DNA of 64,000 nt. Origin: Candidatus Flexifilum affinis. Its GTDB lineage: Bacteria > Chloroflexota > Anaerolineae > Aggregatilineales > Phototrophicaceae. The stretch's first letter is position 1. Every line of letters begins with the position of its first letter. Location: the NCBI GenBank assembly GCA_016713325.1, contig JADJPJ010000002.1, forward strand, positions 496,001 to 560,000. The letters run 5' to 3'. Positions 18,151-28,448 of the stretch are shown here, in pieces. The notes below the pieces were generated by a model that was not told the DNA's origin, made no database searches, and was given only the letters and a program-made list of their open reading frames with translations. The position numbers and the translations under genes were made by a program.

Positions 18151-19296
18151 GTGACCGTATCGATCTGGCAGGCAGATAGCAATCAGCCGATTCGCGAGGT
18201 AGATTTTCTGGTGATCGGCGCGGGGCTGGTGGGGGCCGGCGTGTCGTACTTCGCAGCACAGGCCGGGCACAGCGTGGTGATCACCGAGGCGCGCAGCCCG
18301 GGGCTGGGCGCCAGCAGTCGGAATGCCGGATTCATGATTACCGGCCTGGACACGTACTACCATCAGGCGATCGAGCGCTATGGACATGAGCAGACCCGCG
18401 AACTGTGGGCGCTTTCCAAACACACGCTCGACTTGTGGCGATCGTTCATCGGGACTGCGAACGTGACTTACCGGCAGACCGGGTCGATGCTGCTGGCAGA
18501 ATCGACAGAGGAAGCCGCCGACCTGCGCCAGGCAGCCGCGGCCATGCAGGCAGATGGCATCGACTGCACTTTTCACGCGACGGACCCGCTCGGGCGAGGG
18601 TTCTGCGCGGCCATCGAACAACCGCATGATGGCATGGTGCATCCGTATGAACTGGTGCAGGCGGTGATCGCGGCCAGCGGCGCGGAGGTGATCAGCGAAA
18701 ACGAGGTCTACTACATCGAACAGGTGAAGTCCGAGTGGGTGGTGGTGCGGACGCGCAAGTTGACCTTCCATGCCCGCTACGTGATGATCTGCACCAACGC
18801 GTATTCCGGCTCGCTGGATCCGTTTTTTGCGGATAAGGTCATCCCGGTGCGAGCGCAGGTCCTGGTGACCGAACCCCTGCCTGCGCCGGTCCTGAACACT
18901 TGCGGATACAGCGATTACGGGTATATGTACTATCGGATGACGTTTGACAATCGACTGCTGCTGGGTGGCGCCCGCAACAGACATAAGGCGCTGGAAGCGA
19001 ATACGACCGACGATCGGATCAACGACCAGGTTCAGGGCGCCCTCGATGGCTATCTGCGCCAGCGCTTCCCGGATGTAACCGCGCGGGTCGATCGGCGCTG
19101 GGCCGGCATCATGGGGTTCAGCGCGGATGGCGTGCCTCTGGTCGGAACAATGCCCGGCCAGCCGCGCGTCGGTTTCGCGGTGGGATTCACCGGACACGGC
19201 CTGTCGTTTGGAGCCGGCACTGCGGAACGGGCCGTCGATCATCTGCTCAATGGGGCGGCGCTGGGCGCGCTGGATGCCCGCCGATTAGGAACCTGA
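18151..19296 (+). CDS. FAD-dependent oxidoreductase, DadA/glycine-oxidase family
   Basis: This is a protein of about 381 residues. The N-terminal dinucleotide fold has FLVIGAGLVGAGVSYFAAQA and TEARSPGLGASSRNAGF (FAD binding). A substrate domain follows, with a C-terminal RRWAGIMGFSADGVPLVG and VGFTGHGLSFGAG that closes the FAD site. The family oxidatively deaminates or demethylates amino acids or amines; the actual substrate is not deducible. The start is the GTG at 18151, six bases after AAGGGG; an ATG at 18145 directly abuts that site, and longer in-frame starts run back through the GC tract and are not credible. Confidence 0.87.
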   Translation: MTVSIWQADSNQPIREVDFLVIGAGLVGAGVSYFAAQAGHSVVITEARSPGLGASSRNAGFMITGLDTYYHQAIERYGHEQTRELWALSKHTLDLWRSFIGTANVTYRQTGSMLLAESTEEAADLRQAAAAMQADGIDCTFHATDPLGRGFCAAIEQPHDGMVHPYELVQAVIAASGAEVISENEVYYIEQVKSEWVVVRTRKLTFHARYVMICTNAYSGSLDPFFADKVIPVRAQVLVTEPLPAPVLNTCGYSDYGYMYYRMTFDNRLLLGGARNRHKALEANTTDDRINDQVQGALDGYLRQRFPDVTARVDRRWAGIMGFSADGVPLVGTMPGQPRVGFAVGFTGHGLSFGAGTAERAVDHLLNGAALGALDARRLGT

Positions 19297-19380
19297 GTTG
19301 GAAAGATCTTCGTGACGGAGTATGATACAAGAGTTGATTAGTAAAAGAATCGCGAAGCAGCGCGAAGGATGCAAGACCCT

Positions 19381-19602
19381 ATGGATCAACACTACGAAGA
19401 GTGGAGCACGAATGCACCGCGCGGTCTGCTGCTGGTTGGTGCGGGTGTGAGCGTTGTCGGACATGCCATCGTCCTTAAAGCCCGAAAACGGGGCGGATGG
19501 TTCTTCTTTGGCCTGATCGGCCTGGTGCTGCTGAATGCCGGCCTGTCGGTCTTTGGCGAAGCAGTGAAACATCGGACACTTTACGAGCAGCAGTTGGGTT
19601 GA
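19381..19602 (+). CDS. Small two-span membrane protein
   Basis: This is a protein of about 73 residues with two hydrophobic helices (GLLLVGAGVSVVGHAIVL and WFFFGLIGLVLLNAGLSVF) separated by a basic turn (KARKRGG). That is the usual positive-inside hairpin. AAGGA lies 11 bases upstream of the ATG at 19381 (another ATG at 19369 abuts it). No family is recognised. It lies between the oxidoreductase and the MalT/BTAD regulator, 45 bases before the latter. Confidence 0.6.
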   Translation: MDQHYEEWSTNAPRGLLLVGAGVSVVGHAIVLKARKRGGWFFFGLIGLVLLNAGLSVFGEAVKHRTLYEQQLG

Positions 19603-19647
19603 TGCTGGGAGTTTACAGCGAACGCTGAATCAGGGGTGGGAGCTTTG

Positions 19648-22600
19648 ATGATACCGGATATCGTCAGCCGTATCACAGCCAAGGGGTTTCCCAATATCAT
19701 CGAGCGACCACGCCTGCTCGAACAGCTTGAGCGCGCGCTGGAGCACAGGCTGACGTACATCAGTGCGCCGCCCGGCTATGGCAAAACCACGCTGAGCCTG
19801 CAATTTGCTGCGCAGACGCACGCCACCGTGGTGTGGCATGTGGTCGACGAGACGCAGCGCGACGTGTTCAATCTTCAATTCCAGGCCCTGGCCGCTCTGG
19901 CCGAAACGTTCCCGGATGTCTCAGCGCGGGAGCCGGCTCCTGGCATTTCGATCACCGAAATGACCAGCAGTCTGAGCGACTTCCTCCGGTCGCAGGGCGG
20001 GCAGGACATCCTCTACTTCCTGGATGACGCCCACCATTTGCAGGGATCTCAAAGCGCCGAAACCTGGCTCTCCTCCTTCATTCAATCTCTACCCCGGCGC
20101 TCCCATCTGGTGGTGATCAGCCGGGTCGTGCTCGATGTGATCGAGCCAGAGATGATCGCCCGGCATGAAGTGCTGCCGATCGGGATCCAGACTCTGCGCT
20201 TCACGCCTGACGAAATCGATCTGCTGGCCGACCGCGTGGGTACGACGCCTCAGAACGGCGCTCGCGCCGAAATGGAGGCCCTCGTCCGGCGCATGGAAGG
20301 CTGGCCCGCCGGGCTGATGCTGGCCCTTCAACCGCTCAGCACCGAGTTCGTCGACAGCACGGTCTTTGGTGTAGGTGCGCCGTCCACACTGTTTGATGCG
20401 CTGGCGCGCAACATGCTTGGTTCCCAGTCGCCGATTCTGCGCGACTTCCTGTTCGCCACGTCCACGCTGACGCGTATGCAGCCCGAAATCATGATTGAGG
20501 CGCTGCAAATGCCGAATGCGATGCCCCTGCTTCAGGAAGTGGTTGAACGCAATCTGTTTGTGATGCCGGTGCCTGGCGGCATGATGTACCATGGGCTGTT
20601 CCGCGATTATCTCCAGCGTGAGTACCAGCAGCGCGACCCCGACCGCTACCGGCTGCACCATCGAAATGCCGCGCGTTGGTACGAAAGCCGCTATCTGATT
20701 GACGAGGCGGTGCCGCAGTATATCGCCGCCGAGTCCTATGGCGACGCCGTGCGGTTGGTGGAGCTGTATGCCCGGACGTATTATGACCAGGGTAGGGTGG
20801 AAACGCTCCGGCGCTGGAATTCCGAGCTGACCCGCGACGGCGTTTTTTGCGGATGGCTGCTCTATTCCTGCGCGCTTGGCCACGCGGAACGCCTGGAATA
20901 TGATGAGGCGCGCGCTAACCTCCATCAGGCAGAACGCGTATTTGCGGGTCAGGGTGATCAAGAGGGCATCGCCCGTGGGATGCTGCTGCGCGGACACCTA
21001 AACCTTCTGCGTGCCGAATATGAGACAACGATCTCCACGGCCGAAGTCATGCGATGACGGCAGATCTGCCACCTTACGCGCATCCGCGCTGCGGTTGATG
21101 GGAAGCGCTCAGCATCGCACTGGGCATCTCGAAGAGGCTATCTGCAATCTTGAGGCGGCGCGACCGCTCTACGAAGTGAACAGCGACCGGTTCTCACTGA
21201 CGAAACTGCTGATTGACTTGGATATCGCCTATCGTCAGGTGGGTCGTATTCAGGATGCAGCGGATTGCTTGCAGACCGTAGTGTCGCTGCGACGTGAGAT
21301 CGGCGGACAGGCGGCGTTGGCCCATGCACTGAACAACCTGGGCCATTTCCTCTACCTGCGTGGTGATTATGACGAGGCCCTAAGTCACATTCAGGAAGGG
21401 CTGCGAATCGCCGCGCGCACCGGCGATCGCCGCATTGAAGCTTACCTGTCGTGGACATTTGGCGACCTGCAGCGCGATCGCGGCGCGTTTGAAGAGGCGC
21501 TCGGGCTGTATAACCGTGCGCTGGAACTGGCTGGAAGCAGCGAGCCCTACGTCCGCACCAATGTGCTGATCAGCCTGTCCTGGCTACGGCGCTGGCAGCA
21601 CCAACTGGACGATGCCGAGCAGCTACTGGTCGAAGCGGTGGCGATCGCCGAGGCGCACAAACTGACCCTCGAGACCACCGTCGCCAAGGTGTCACGCTGT
21701 GCCATACTGGCGCAGACCGCTCGCAGCGCCGAGGCCGCCCAGGAGATGCCCGCTCTCCTGGAACGTCTGCGTATACTGCATGCACCGGCGGAAGTGGCCC
21801 ATGCGATGACCGTACTGGCGCTAGTGCACCTGGTGCGACGCGAGACCAGCGCAGCCGAGACGGCGCTGGCTGCTGTCGCCAGGCAGATAGACGCCGGTGA
21901 GCTGTTGCAGATAGCCATCGCGGAGGTCACGTTTACGTCGTCGCTCAATTCTCATCTGTCGAGTTCTTCTGGCCGCTATGCGCCGCTTATCCAGGCCGTA
22001 CGAAGGTTGCGTAAGGCACAGGTGCAGCGTGCCAACATCATCACCCTGGCTGAGCCGCGCGAATCAGGCAGTGGACGGACCTACAGCCTCCGCGTGCAGA
22101 CGATGGGCAAGGAGATCTACGAGCGGGATGGGGTGCTGATCCTGGCGACGGAATGGCGCGCGGCGACCGCCCGCGAGATCTTCCTGTACCTCCTGTTCGA
22201 GGGCGCACAGCGGCGCGAAGAGCTCTGCCTGAACTTCTGGCCGGACAAATCCGAAGACAAGGCGCGGGCGCTGTTTCACGCGACTGTACACCGCGCGCGT
22301 CAGGCTGTGGGCAGCAACGTGATCATTCACCAGGACGAGATCTACGGCATCAACCCGGATGTCGACCTGTGGTCGGACGCCCATGTGTTCGAGCGGACCG
22401 TCAAAGAAGCGCGTGGCAAGCCGCTGCGCGAGATCAACACTGCCGAACTTTGGCGGCGTGCCATCACCCTCTACCAGGGTGAATTTTTGCCAGGGATCTA
22501 TTCGGATTGGGTCGAAAACATGCGCGAGCATCTGAACGACCTGTATCTGGAAGCCCTGATCACCGCTGGCGAGTGCGCCCAGATGCGCGCCGACTTCGGC

Positions 22601-22807
22601 GAAGCGGCCAAGATGTACCAGCAGGCGTTGAAGATCGACCCTTTGCGTGAGGAAGTGCATCGCAGCCTGATGATCGCCTATCGCGCGCTGGGTCAGAAAC
22701 AGAAGATCAAGACACATTATGAGAAGATGCGCCGAATCTTCCTTGACGAGTTGGGCGCCGAGCCGGCTGAAGAAACCATCCAACTCGTGAACAATCTGCT
22801 TGCCTAA
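19648..22807 (+). CDS. MalT-like STAND ATPase with BTAD output, transcriptional regulator (one-base frameshift)
   Basis: This is a regulator of about 1052 residues once one extra base near 21045-21060 is skipped. The N-terminal STAND NTPase has Walker A APPGYGKTTL (residues 40-49), Walker B DILYFLDDAHH and the MalT-type RRMEGWPAGLMLAL. A long TPR superhelix (about 350-800) follows, with repeats such as YDEALSHIQEGLRIA and FEEALGLYNRALELA. A winged-helix region (REIFLYLLFEG...FWPDKSEDKARALFHATVHR) and a BTAD domain (DLWSDAHVFER...REEVHRSLMIAYRALGQ) close the protein. Such proteins sense small ligands or peptides through TPRs and activate transcription (family knowledge). The start at 19648 follows GGGAG. 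The cognate signal and targets are unknown; the peptide gene downstream is a suggestive neighbour. Confidence 0.88.
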
Positions 22808-22849
22808 AGACCGCAGCTAGTCTTCAATAAGCCTCTCATCACCGCCTCT

Positions 22850-22890
22850 CTGCCGCACGGCCCCGGACGCCGCTGCGGCAGTTTTTCGTT
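22850..22890 (+). terminator. Intrinsic terminator after MalT/BTAD gene
   Basis: CTGCCGC (22850-22856) pairs with GCGGCAG (22875-22881), followed by TTTTTCGTTTG. It lies 45 bases past the stop. Confidence 0.8.
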
Positions 22891-22977
22891 TGTTCCGGTG
22901 GTAAGCGCCATGTTGAGTCACCTTCGATACAGTAGTGGCATAACTAAAAAACATCACCTGAATGAAGGAGCGCCATC

Positions 22978-23142
22978 ATGTTTAAGTCGAATCTGGTTCT
23001 TCTGAGCACATGGGTTGGTTCCGATATGCGCCGCACCAAGATGATGATGCTGGTGACCATGTTGGCGCTCAGCCTGGTCGGCGTTGGGATCGTCGGAGCC
23101 GACGGCTCGGCCAGCGGTGGCCCGGACATGCCGCACCCGTAA
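22978..23142 (+). CDS. 54-residue small exported or membrane peptide
   Basis: An AAGGAG ribosome site seven bases before the ATG drives a 54-codon frame. The order is a short polar N-terminus with MRRTKMM, a hydrophobic core (MLVTMLALSLVGVGIVGADG) that reads as a signal sequence or membrane helix, then a short Gly/Pro-rich tail ending GGPDMPHP. It is not a known family. It lies just past the terminator of the MalT/BTAD regulator and 62 bases before an unknown gene. The layout resembles a secreted signalling propeptide (tail released after cleavage) but could equally be a small membrane protein. Confidence 0.6.
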   Translation: MFKSNLVLLSTWVGSDMRRTKMMMLVTMLALSLVGVGIVGADGSASGGPDMPHP

Positions 23143-23204
23143 GCTTCCTGCTCGTTCTATCAACCAAGGCTTGTAAAACACAACAGAGTGACTGAGGAGA
23201 CGTG

Positions 23205-23486
23205 ATGGCTTTAGCCAAACCGCGCCAGAATCACATCGAAGTCGTCGAGCTGCCGGTATCTGTGCGCCGTCGTGGACAGGTCTGGCGCGGATACCTGATA
23301 AGCCAGGACGAGATGCGCCGGATCAAGCGAATGCTTGCCAGTGCTCTGTTCGACGAAGTAGTGTGCGAACGATTGGTCTACGATCGGGATCCGGGGCTGA
23401 TGAACTCTTTCGGATTGTCATTTGAAACGCAGCAGTGGCTTCGGAGTATACAGGCCGATTCCTGGAGGATTTTGCCAGCGAAATAG
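23205..23486 (+). CDS. Uncharacterized 93-residue protein
   Basis: This is a small basic soluble protein that I do not recognise. It has a strand-rich first half (HIEVVELPVSVRRRGQVWRG) and a helical middle (QDEMRRIKRMLASALFDEVV). The ATG at 23205 follows GAGGAG at six bases; a GTG three bases earlier is in frame. It lies between the peptide gene and the stand-alone receiver in a compact plus-strand run, which suggests a shared signalling function, though none is demonstrated. Confidence 0.6.
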   Translation: MALAKPRQNHIEVVELPVSVRRRGQVWRGYLISQDEMRRIKRMLASALFDEVVCERLVYDRDPGLMNSFGLSFETQQWLRSIQADSWRILPAK

Positions 23487-23612
23487 CTCTGCAAACGTGA
23501 GATGGATGGTCTAAACATCGTGGAAAACACTCTGCCCTGGCCGGATGTGACCAGTAGGGCGTCCGGCCATATGGATCATCGGAGTCATCAAGAGATTCTC
23601 AAAGCAGGAGCG

Positions 23613-23993
23613 ATGGAAAAAGTTATCCTGGTTGTGGACGATGAAGTGTCGATGACGCACATGCTGAACCTGATCCTTCGCAAAAAGGGTTTCAAGGTTC
23701 TCACCACAACTGATCCCCATCAAGTCGATAGTATTCTCAACTCGATCGTTCCGGATCTGATCATTCTGGACTACATGATGCCTGGCATCAACGGAATCCG
23801 GCTCTGTAAGATGATCCGTGAGCGTCTGGATACCCGTCATACGCCCATCTTCATGCTGTCGGCTCTCAACGATCTGGAAGTGATCCGCGACAGCCGCGCC
23901 GCAGGCGCCGACGAGTATTTCACCAAGGATGAACTGGCCACACGGATGATGCGCGAAATCGTGCGCCGCATCGACGTCCCGGCCGCCATGTAG
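23613..23993 (+). CDS. Stand-alone response regulator receiver (CheY-like)
   Basis: This is a 126-residue single REC domain. It has the acidic pair ILVVDDEVSM, phospho-acceptor Asp in LIILDYMMPGING, the switch Ser in FMLSALND and the Lys of YFTKDEL. There is no output domain, so it acts by protein interaction. The ATG at 23613 sits two bases after AGGAG, a rather tight spacing; the frame is open further upstream but without a ribosome site. It is followed by an intrinsic terminator. The partner kinase is unknown; the LOV or PAS kinases of the window are possibilities only. Confidence 0.9.
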   Translation: MEKVILVVDDEVSMTHMLNLILRKKGFKVLTTTDPHQVDSILNSIVPDLIILDYMMPGINGIRLCKMIRERLDTRHTPIFMLSALNDLEVIRDSRAAGADEYFTKDELATRMMREIVRRIDVPAAM

Positions 23994-24020
23994 ATTCCCT
24001 TTATGAGAACCTAGGCTGAT

Positions 24021-24048
24021 GGGCGACGATAGGTCGCCCTTTTTATTT
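24021..24048 (+). terminator. Intrinsic terminator after receiver gene
   Basis: The stem GGGCGAC/GTCGCCC has a 5-base loop and is followed by TTTTTATTT. Confidence 0.9.
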
Positions 24049-24055
24049 GGCATTT

Positions 24056-24084
24056 TCCGCAATCCACCTTCACAGCGTTATAAT
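24056..24084 (+). promoter_or_regulatory. Promoter of the glycerol operon
   Basis: A perfect TATAAT (24079-24084) lies 50 bases before glpK. The -35 position at 17 bases (TCCGCA) matches only weakly, so an activator may be needed. No obvious operator palindrome is present. Confidence 0.6.
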
Positions 24085-24134
24085 GGCGCCACATTGTGCG
24101 CAGAGAACGCAAGTCTCTTTGAAGGTGGACCTCG

Positions 24135-25628
24135 ATGGCGCGTTACATCCTGTCCCTGGACCAGGGCACAACCTCCTCGCGAGCAATCCTGTTCGATCAC
24201 GCCGGCAAGATCGTGGCAACCGCGCAGCAGGAATTCCGACAGATTTATCCGCAGCCCGGATGGGTAGAGCACGATCCGCGAGACATCTGGCGAACCCAGC
24301 TCGACGTCGCGCGGGAAGTCGTGGACAAGTCGGGGCTGCGCGCGGCGGATATTGCGGCGATCGGCATCACCAACCAGCGGGAAACCACCCTTCTCTGGGA
24401 CCGGCAGACGGGCGAACCGGTGGCCAATGCGATCGTCTGGCAGTGCCGGCGTACGGCGGCGATGTGCGAGCAGTTGAAGGCCGAGGGCTTCGACCGGGTG
24501 ATCGCCGAGGTGACCGGGCTGGTCACCGACGCTTATTTCTCCGGCACGAAGGTGGCCTGGCTGCTGGATAACGTGCCCGGCGCGCGGGAGCGGGCCGAAC
24601 GGGGCGAACTGGCCTTCGGCACGGTGGACACGTATCTGATATGGCAGCTGACGGAAGGTCGGCTGCACGTGACCGACGTGAGCAATGCCAGTCGTACGAT
24701 GCTGTACGACATTCGCGCCGGCGTATGGAGCCAGGCCATCCTGGATCGCCTGCGCATTCCGGCCGAGATTCTGCCGAAAGTGATGCCGAGCAGCGGTATC
24801 TTTGGCGAGACGACCTTGCTGGGCGGCGGCCCGATCGCCATCAGCGGCGTCGCAGGCGATCAGCAGGCGGCGACCTTTGGCCAGGCCTGTCACACGCCGG
24901 GGCTGGCGAAGAACACCTACGGGACGGGCTGCTTCATGCTGATGAACACCGGCAGCGAAGCGGTGGTCTCGAAGAACCGGCTGCTGACGACGGTCGGCTG
25001 GAAGCTGGCGGAAGACCAGCCCACGCAGTACGCGCTGGAGGGAAGTGTCTTCATCGCCGGGGCCGCCGTGCAGTGGCTCCGCGATGAACTGGGCCTGATC
25101 AAGGACTCGGCGGAGACGGCGGCCCTGGCCGAAAGCGTACCGGACTCCGGCGGCGTCTACGTGGTGCCGGCGTTTGTCGGGCTGGGTGCACCGCACTGGG
25201 ATCAGTTCGCGCGCGGGACCATCGTCGGCCTGACGCGGGGCAGCGGCCGCGCGCAGATCGTCCGCGCCACCCTGGAGAGCGTCGCCTTCCAGACGCGCGA
25301 CGTCGTCGAGGCGATGCAGGCGGACAGCGGACTGAGCCTGACGGCGCTGCGTGTCGACGGCGGCATGGTGCGCAACGACTTCCTGATGCAGTTCCAGGCG
25401 GATATTCTCGGCGTGCCGGTGCAGCGCCCGGCCGTGACCGAGACGACCGCGTTGGGCGCCGCGTATCTGGCCGGTCTGGCATCCGGTTACTGGAAGTCGC
25501 TTGACGAAATTAACGGTCAGTGGCAGGTCGAACGAACCTTCGAGCCGGCCATGAGAGCCGATCGGCGCGATGCGCTGGCGGCGGGTTGGAGCAAGGCAGT
25601 CGACCGCGCAAAACATTGGGCAGAATAA
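24135..25628 (+). CDS. glpK: Glycerol kinase
   Basis: This is a 497-residue FGGY-family kinase that phosphorylates glycerol to sn-glycerol 3-phosphate with ATP in the cytosol. Signature segments are [15 protein letters not shown], the GWVEHDP and ITNQRETT active-site motifs, [12 protein letters not shown] [25 protein letters not shown] and C-terminal [20 protein letters not shown]. Length is normal. It follows AAGGTGG at good spacing. It opens the operon that continues three bases later with glpAB, supplying that enzyme's substrate. No glpF facilitator is present in the window. Confidence 0.97.
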   Translation: MARYILSLDQGTTSSRAILFDHAGKIVATAQQEFRQIYPQPGWVEHDPRDIWRTQLDVAREVVDKSGLRAADIAAIGITNQRETTLLWDRQTGEPVANAIVWQCRRTAAMCEQLKAEGFDRVIAEVTGLVTDAYFSGTKVAWLLDNVPGARERAERGELAFGTVDTYLIWQLTEGRLHVTDVSNASRTMLYDIRAGVWSQAILDRLRIPAEILPKVMPSSGIFGETTLLGGGPIAISGVAGDQQAATFGQACHTPGLAKNTYGTGCFMLMNTGSEAVVSKNRLLTTVGWKLAEDQPTQYALEGSVFIAGAAVQWLRDELGLIKDSAETAALAESVPDSGGVYVVPAFVGLGAPHWDQFARGTIVGLTRGSGRAQIVRATLESVAFQTRDVVEAMQADSGLSLTALRVDGGMVRNDFLMQFQADILGVPVQRPAVTETTALGAAYLAGLASGYWKSLDEINGQWQVERTFEPAMRADRRDALAAGWSKAVDRAKHWAE

Positions 25629-25631
25629 AAC

Positions 25632-28436
25632 ATGGCGATGGAATGTGATGTTCTGGTCATCGGCGGCGGCGCGACAGGCGGCGGCATTGCCTGGGATCTG
25701 GCGCTGCGCGGTGTGCGCGTCATTCTTGCTGAAATGGGCGATCTGGCGACCGGGACCAGCGGGCGCTATCACGGGCTGCTGCATTCCGGTGCACGCTACG
25801 CCGTTCGCGACCCCGAAAGCGCTAAAGAGTGCATTGTCGAAAACCAGATCTTGCGCCGGGTCGCGCCGGAAGCGATCGAAGACACCGGTGGCTACTTTGT
25901 GCTGTGCCCAGGAGATGATCCCGGTTATGTCGACAAATTCCTGAAGGGCTGCGCGGACGCCGGCATTTCCACCGCCGAGGTCAGGTTGTCGGAGGCGCTC
26001 AAGCGCGAGCGGCTGCTGAACCCGCGGATGGAAGCGGTGTACGAGGTGCCGGACGGTTCCTGCGACTCATGGGATCTGCTGAACGGCCTGATGGCCGGTG
26101 CGCGAGCCACGGGCAAGGCCACTTTTCTGACGTATCACCGGCTGGAAGCCTTCTATAAGGAAGAGGCTCGCCTTACCGGCGCGCGGCTGCATGACCTGCG
26201 GACGGGTGAAGACGTCGACGTGCGCTTCGCCATCGCCATCAATGCGACCGGCCCCTGGGCGTCTCAGGTCGCGGGGCTGGCCGGCATCGAGTTCGCCATG
26301 CGTCTGAGCCGCGGCGCGATGCTGGCCTTCAATATCCGCTGGGTGAACACGGTGATCAACAAGCTGCGTACGCCGGGCGATGGCGACATTTTTGTCCCGG
26401 TGGGCACGGTTAGCGTGATCGGCACAACCAGCGTCAAGACCGATGATCCGGGTGATGTCCGGGTCGAGCGCTGGGAAGTGGAGCGCATCCTGGACGAAGC
26501 AGAAGCGATGACGCCAGGCATCAGTCGCGCCCGCATCCTGCGCGCCTGGGGCGGCGTGCGTCCACTTTATGACCCGGGCGGCGATGGACGCGGCGCGACC
26601 CGCTCGTTCGCGGTGCTGGATCACGGCGAGCGCGATGGTGTCAAAGGGCTGGTGAGCATCCTCGGCGGCAAGCTGACGACCTACCGCATGATGGCCGAAA
26701 AGGTCAGCGACATCGTCTGCGCCAAACTCGGCGTGACGACCCGCGGCACTACCGCGGAAACGGTGCTGCCCTCCGTCGAGCATCATCTGCACCAACTGCC
26801 CGACCGGCTGCAAGCGCTGGAACATGGCGAAAACCCTGGCGCGCTGATCTGCGAGTGCGAGATTGTCACCGAGCCGCAGATTCGCGCGGCGCTGGCCAGC
26901 GGCGACGTGCATACTCTACACGACCTTCGGCGCGATCTGCGCGTCGGCATGGGTCCGTGCCAGGGCGGCTTCTGCGCCTACCGGGCCGCGGCGATCCGCC
27001 ACAGCGTCGTAAAGGACACGCCGGAGGGATCGCTCGAACTGCTGCGCGAATTCGCCGAACGACGTTTCCTGGGCATGCGACCGCTGCTGTGGGGGCATAA
27101 CCTGCGGCAGGTGATGCTGGCCGAGCATCTCTACCGGCGTGTGATCGGCTTCAGCAGCACCCCCGCGGCGCAGACCATGCCGGACTGGTCGAACGTGCAT
27201 CCGTCGGCGCTCAACCTGACCGACAAGCGCCCGCCGCGCGTGGTGGTGGTCGGGGCCGGTCTGGCCGGTCTGACGGCCGCGCTGTGCGCCGCTGATGCCG
27301 GGGCGAAGGTTGAGGTGCTGGCTGTGGGGCAGGGCTCGCTGACGCTGCACCCCGGCTGGATCGAGACGGGGGATGTGGACGCGCTGGCCGCAAATGCAGG
27401 CCATCCGTATGCGCACTCCAAAGAGTCGCTGGCCGCCGGCCTTGCCGCGATCGACCGCCGCCTGCCACTGGAAGAAGGCAGCGAACCCGGCCGCCCGATC
27501 CAGGCGATCACGGCCGGGGGCTTCCTGCGTTCAGTGGCTTTCACCGTCGGAATGGCCTATCCGAATCTGAGTGGCCGCCGCGTGCTGATCGTCGGCTTCG
27601 ACGGCTGGCGTGATTTCTACCCCGGCCTGTGCGCCGACAACCTGCGCCGCCAGGGCATTGATGCCGAGTCCGCCAGCATCCCGCTGCCGGTCCGCATGGG
27701 CAACTTCGACACGTGGACGGTCGACATGGCGAACTGGCTGGATGACGCGACCAATCTGCGCAAGTTCGCAGAGGCTGTCAAACCGCTGCGCCAGCGCGCG
27801 GAGATTATTGCTTTCCCGGCGGTGCTGGGTTTCAAACCGGAAACCCGGATCGTGCTGGCCGAAGAACTGGGCTGTTCGATCGTCGAGATTCCCACGCTCA
27901 CTCCCTCGGTGCCGGGCCTGCGGCTGTACCACGGGCTGCGCACGGGGCTGCTGGCGGTTGGCGCGCGGTTCACCCTGGGAACGACGGTGCAGGGGCTGGC
28001 CTATGACGGCGACCGCGTGACCGGCGTATACGCCGAGACGGCGGCGCATCAGCGCGCCCGTCTGGTGCCGGCGGACGCGGTGATCGTCGCCACGGGCGGC
28101 TTCTATGGCGGCGGGCTGGACAGTGACTACAAAGGCGGCGTTCACGAGATCGTCGCCGGCCTGGAGGTGGCGAACGTGCCGCCGGTGACGGAATGGTTTG
28201 GGCAGCCCCTGCTGGGCGCTGCTTCGCAACCGATCCACCGGGCCGGGCTGACCACCGACGAGGCGCTTCGTCCGCTCGCCAATGGCGGTGTGACGGCGAT
28301 CAATCTGTTTGCGGCGGGCCGGCTCCTGGCGGGCAGCAGCCCCATTATCGAAGGCTGCACCGAAGGCGTGGACATCGCCACGGGCGCGCAGGCCGCCGCG
28401 AGCGCGCTTCGGGCCATCCAGTCAGTCGCGATGTGA
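25632..28436 (+). CDS. Fused anaerobic glycerol-3-phosphate dehydrogenase, GlpA-GlpB
   Basis: This is a 934-residue single chain carrying two subunits that are separate in E. coli. Residues ~1-400 are the FAD-dependent GlpA body (VLVIGGGATGGGIAWDLALR, YHGLLHSGARYAV and SILGGKLTTYRMMAEKV). Residues ~400-455 are a BFD-like [2Fe-2S] domain (ICECEIVTE and GPCQGGFCAYR). From ~536 a second flavoprotein of GlpB type begins (RVVVVGAGLAGLTAALCAAD) and runs to LLAGSSPIIEGCTEGVDIATG. The complex oxidises glycerol 3-phosphate to dihydroxyacetone phosphate and passes electrons through GlpC to the quinone pool. It is tightly coupled to glpK upstream and glpC downstream. No internal stop or restart separates the halves. 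Confidence 0.93.
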   Translation: MAMECDVLVIGGGATGGGIAWDLALRGVRVILAEMGDLATGTSGRYHGLLHSGARYAVRDPESAKECIVENQILRRVAPEAIEDTGGYFVLCPGDDPGYVDKFLKGCADAGISTAEVRLSEALKRERLLNPRMEAVYEVPDGSCDSWDLLNGLMAGARATGKATFLTYHRLEAFYKEEARLTGARLHDLRTGEDVDVRFAIAINATGPWASQVAGLAGIEFAMRLSRGAMLAFNIRWVNTVINKLRTPGDGDIFVPVGTVSVIGTTSVKTDDPGDVRVERWEVERILDEAEAMTPGISRARILRAWGGVRPLYDPGGDGRGATRSFAVLDHGERDGVKGLVSILGGKLTTYRMMAEKVSDIVCAKLGVTTRGTTAETVLPSVEHHLHQLPDRLQALEHGENPGALICECEIVTEPQIRAALASGDVHTLHDLRRDLRVGMGPCQGGFCAYRAAAIRHSVVKDTPEGSLELLREFAERRFLGMRPLLWGHNLRQVMLAEHLYRRVIGFSSTPAAQTMPDWSNVHPSALNLTDKRPPRVVVVGAGLAGLTAALCAADAGAKVEVLAVGQGSLTLHPGWIETGDVDALAANAGHPYAHSKESLAAGLAAIDRRLPLEEGSEPGRPIQAITAGGFLRSVAFTVGMAYPNLSGRRVLIVGFDGWRDFYPGLCADNLRRQGIDAESASIPLPVRMGNFDTWTVDMANWLDDATNLRKFAEAVKPLRQRAEIIAFPAVLGFKPETRIVLAEELGCSIVEIPTLTPSVPGLRLYHGLRTGLLAVGARFTLGTTVQGLAYDGDRVTGVYAETAAHQRARLVPADAVIVATGGFYGGGLDSDYKGGVHEIVAGLEVANVPPVTEWFGQPLLGAASQPIHRAGLTTDEALRPLANGGVTAINLFAAGRLLAGSSPIIEGCTEGVDIATGAQAAASALRAIQSVAM

Positions 28437-28448
28437 TAAAGGTGTAAC

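Noticed and set aside
24078..25784. 568-codon minus-strand frame opposite glpK
   Set aside because: Antisense shadow of glycerol kinase; no ribosome site and His/Arg/Gln-rich composition.
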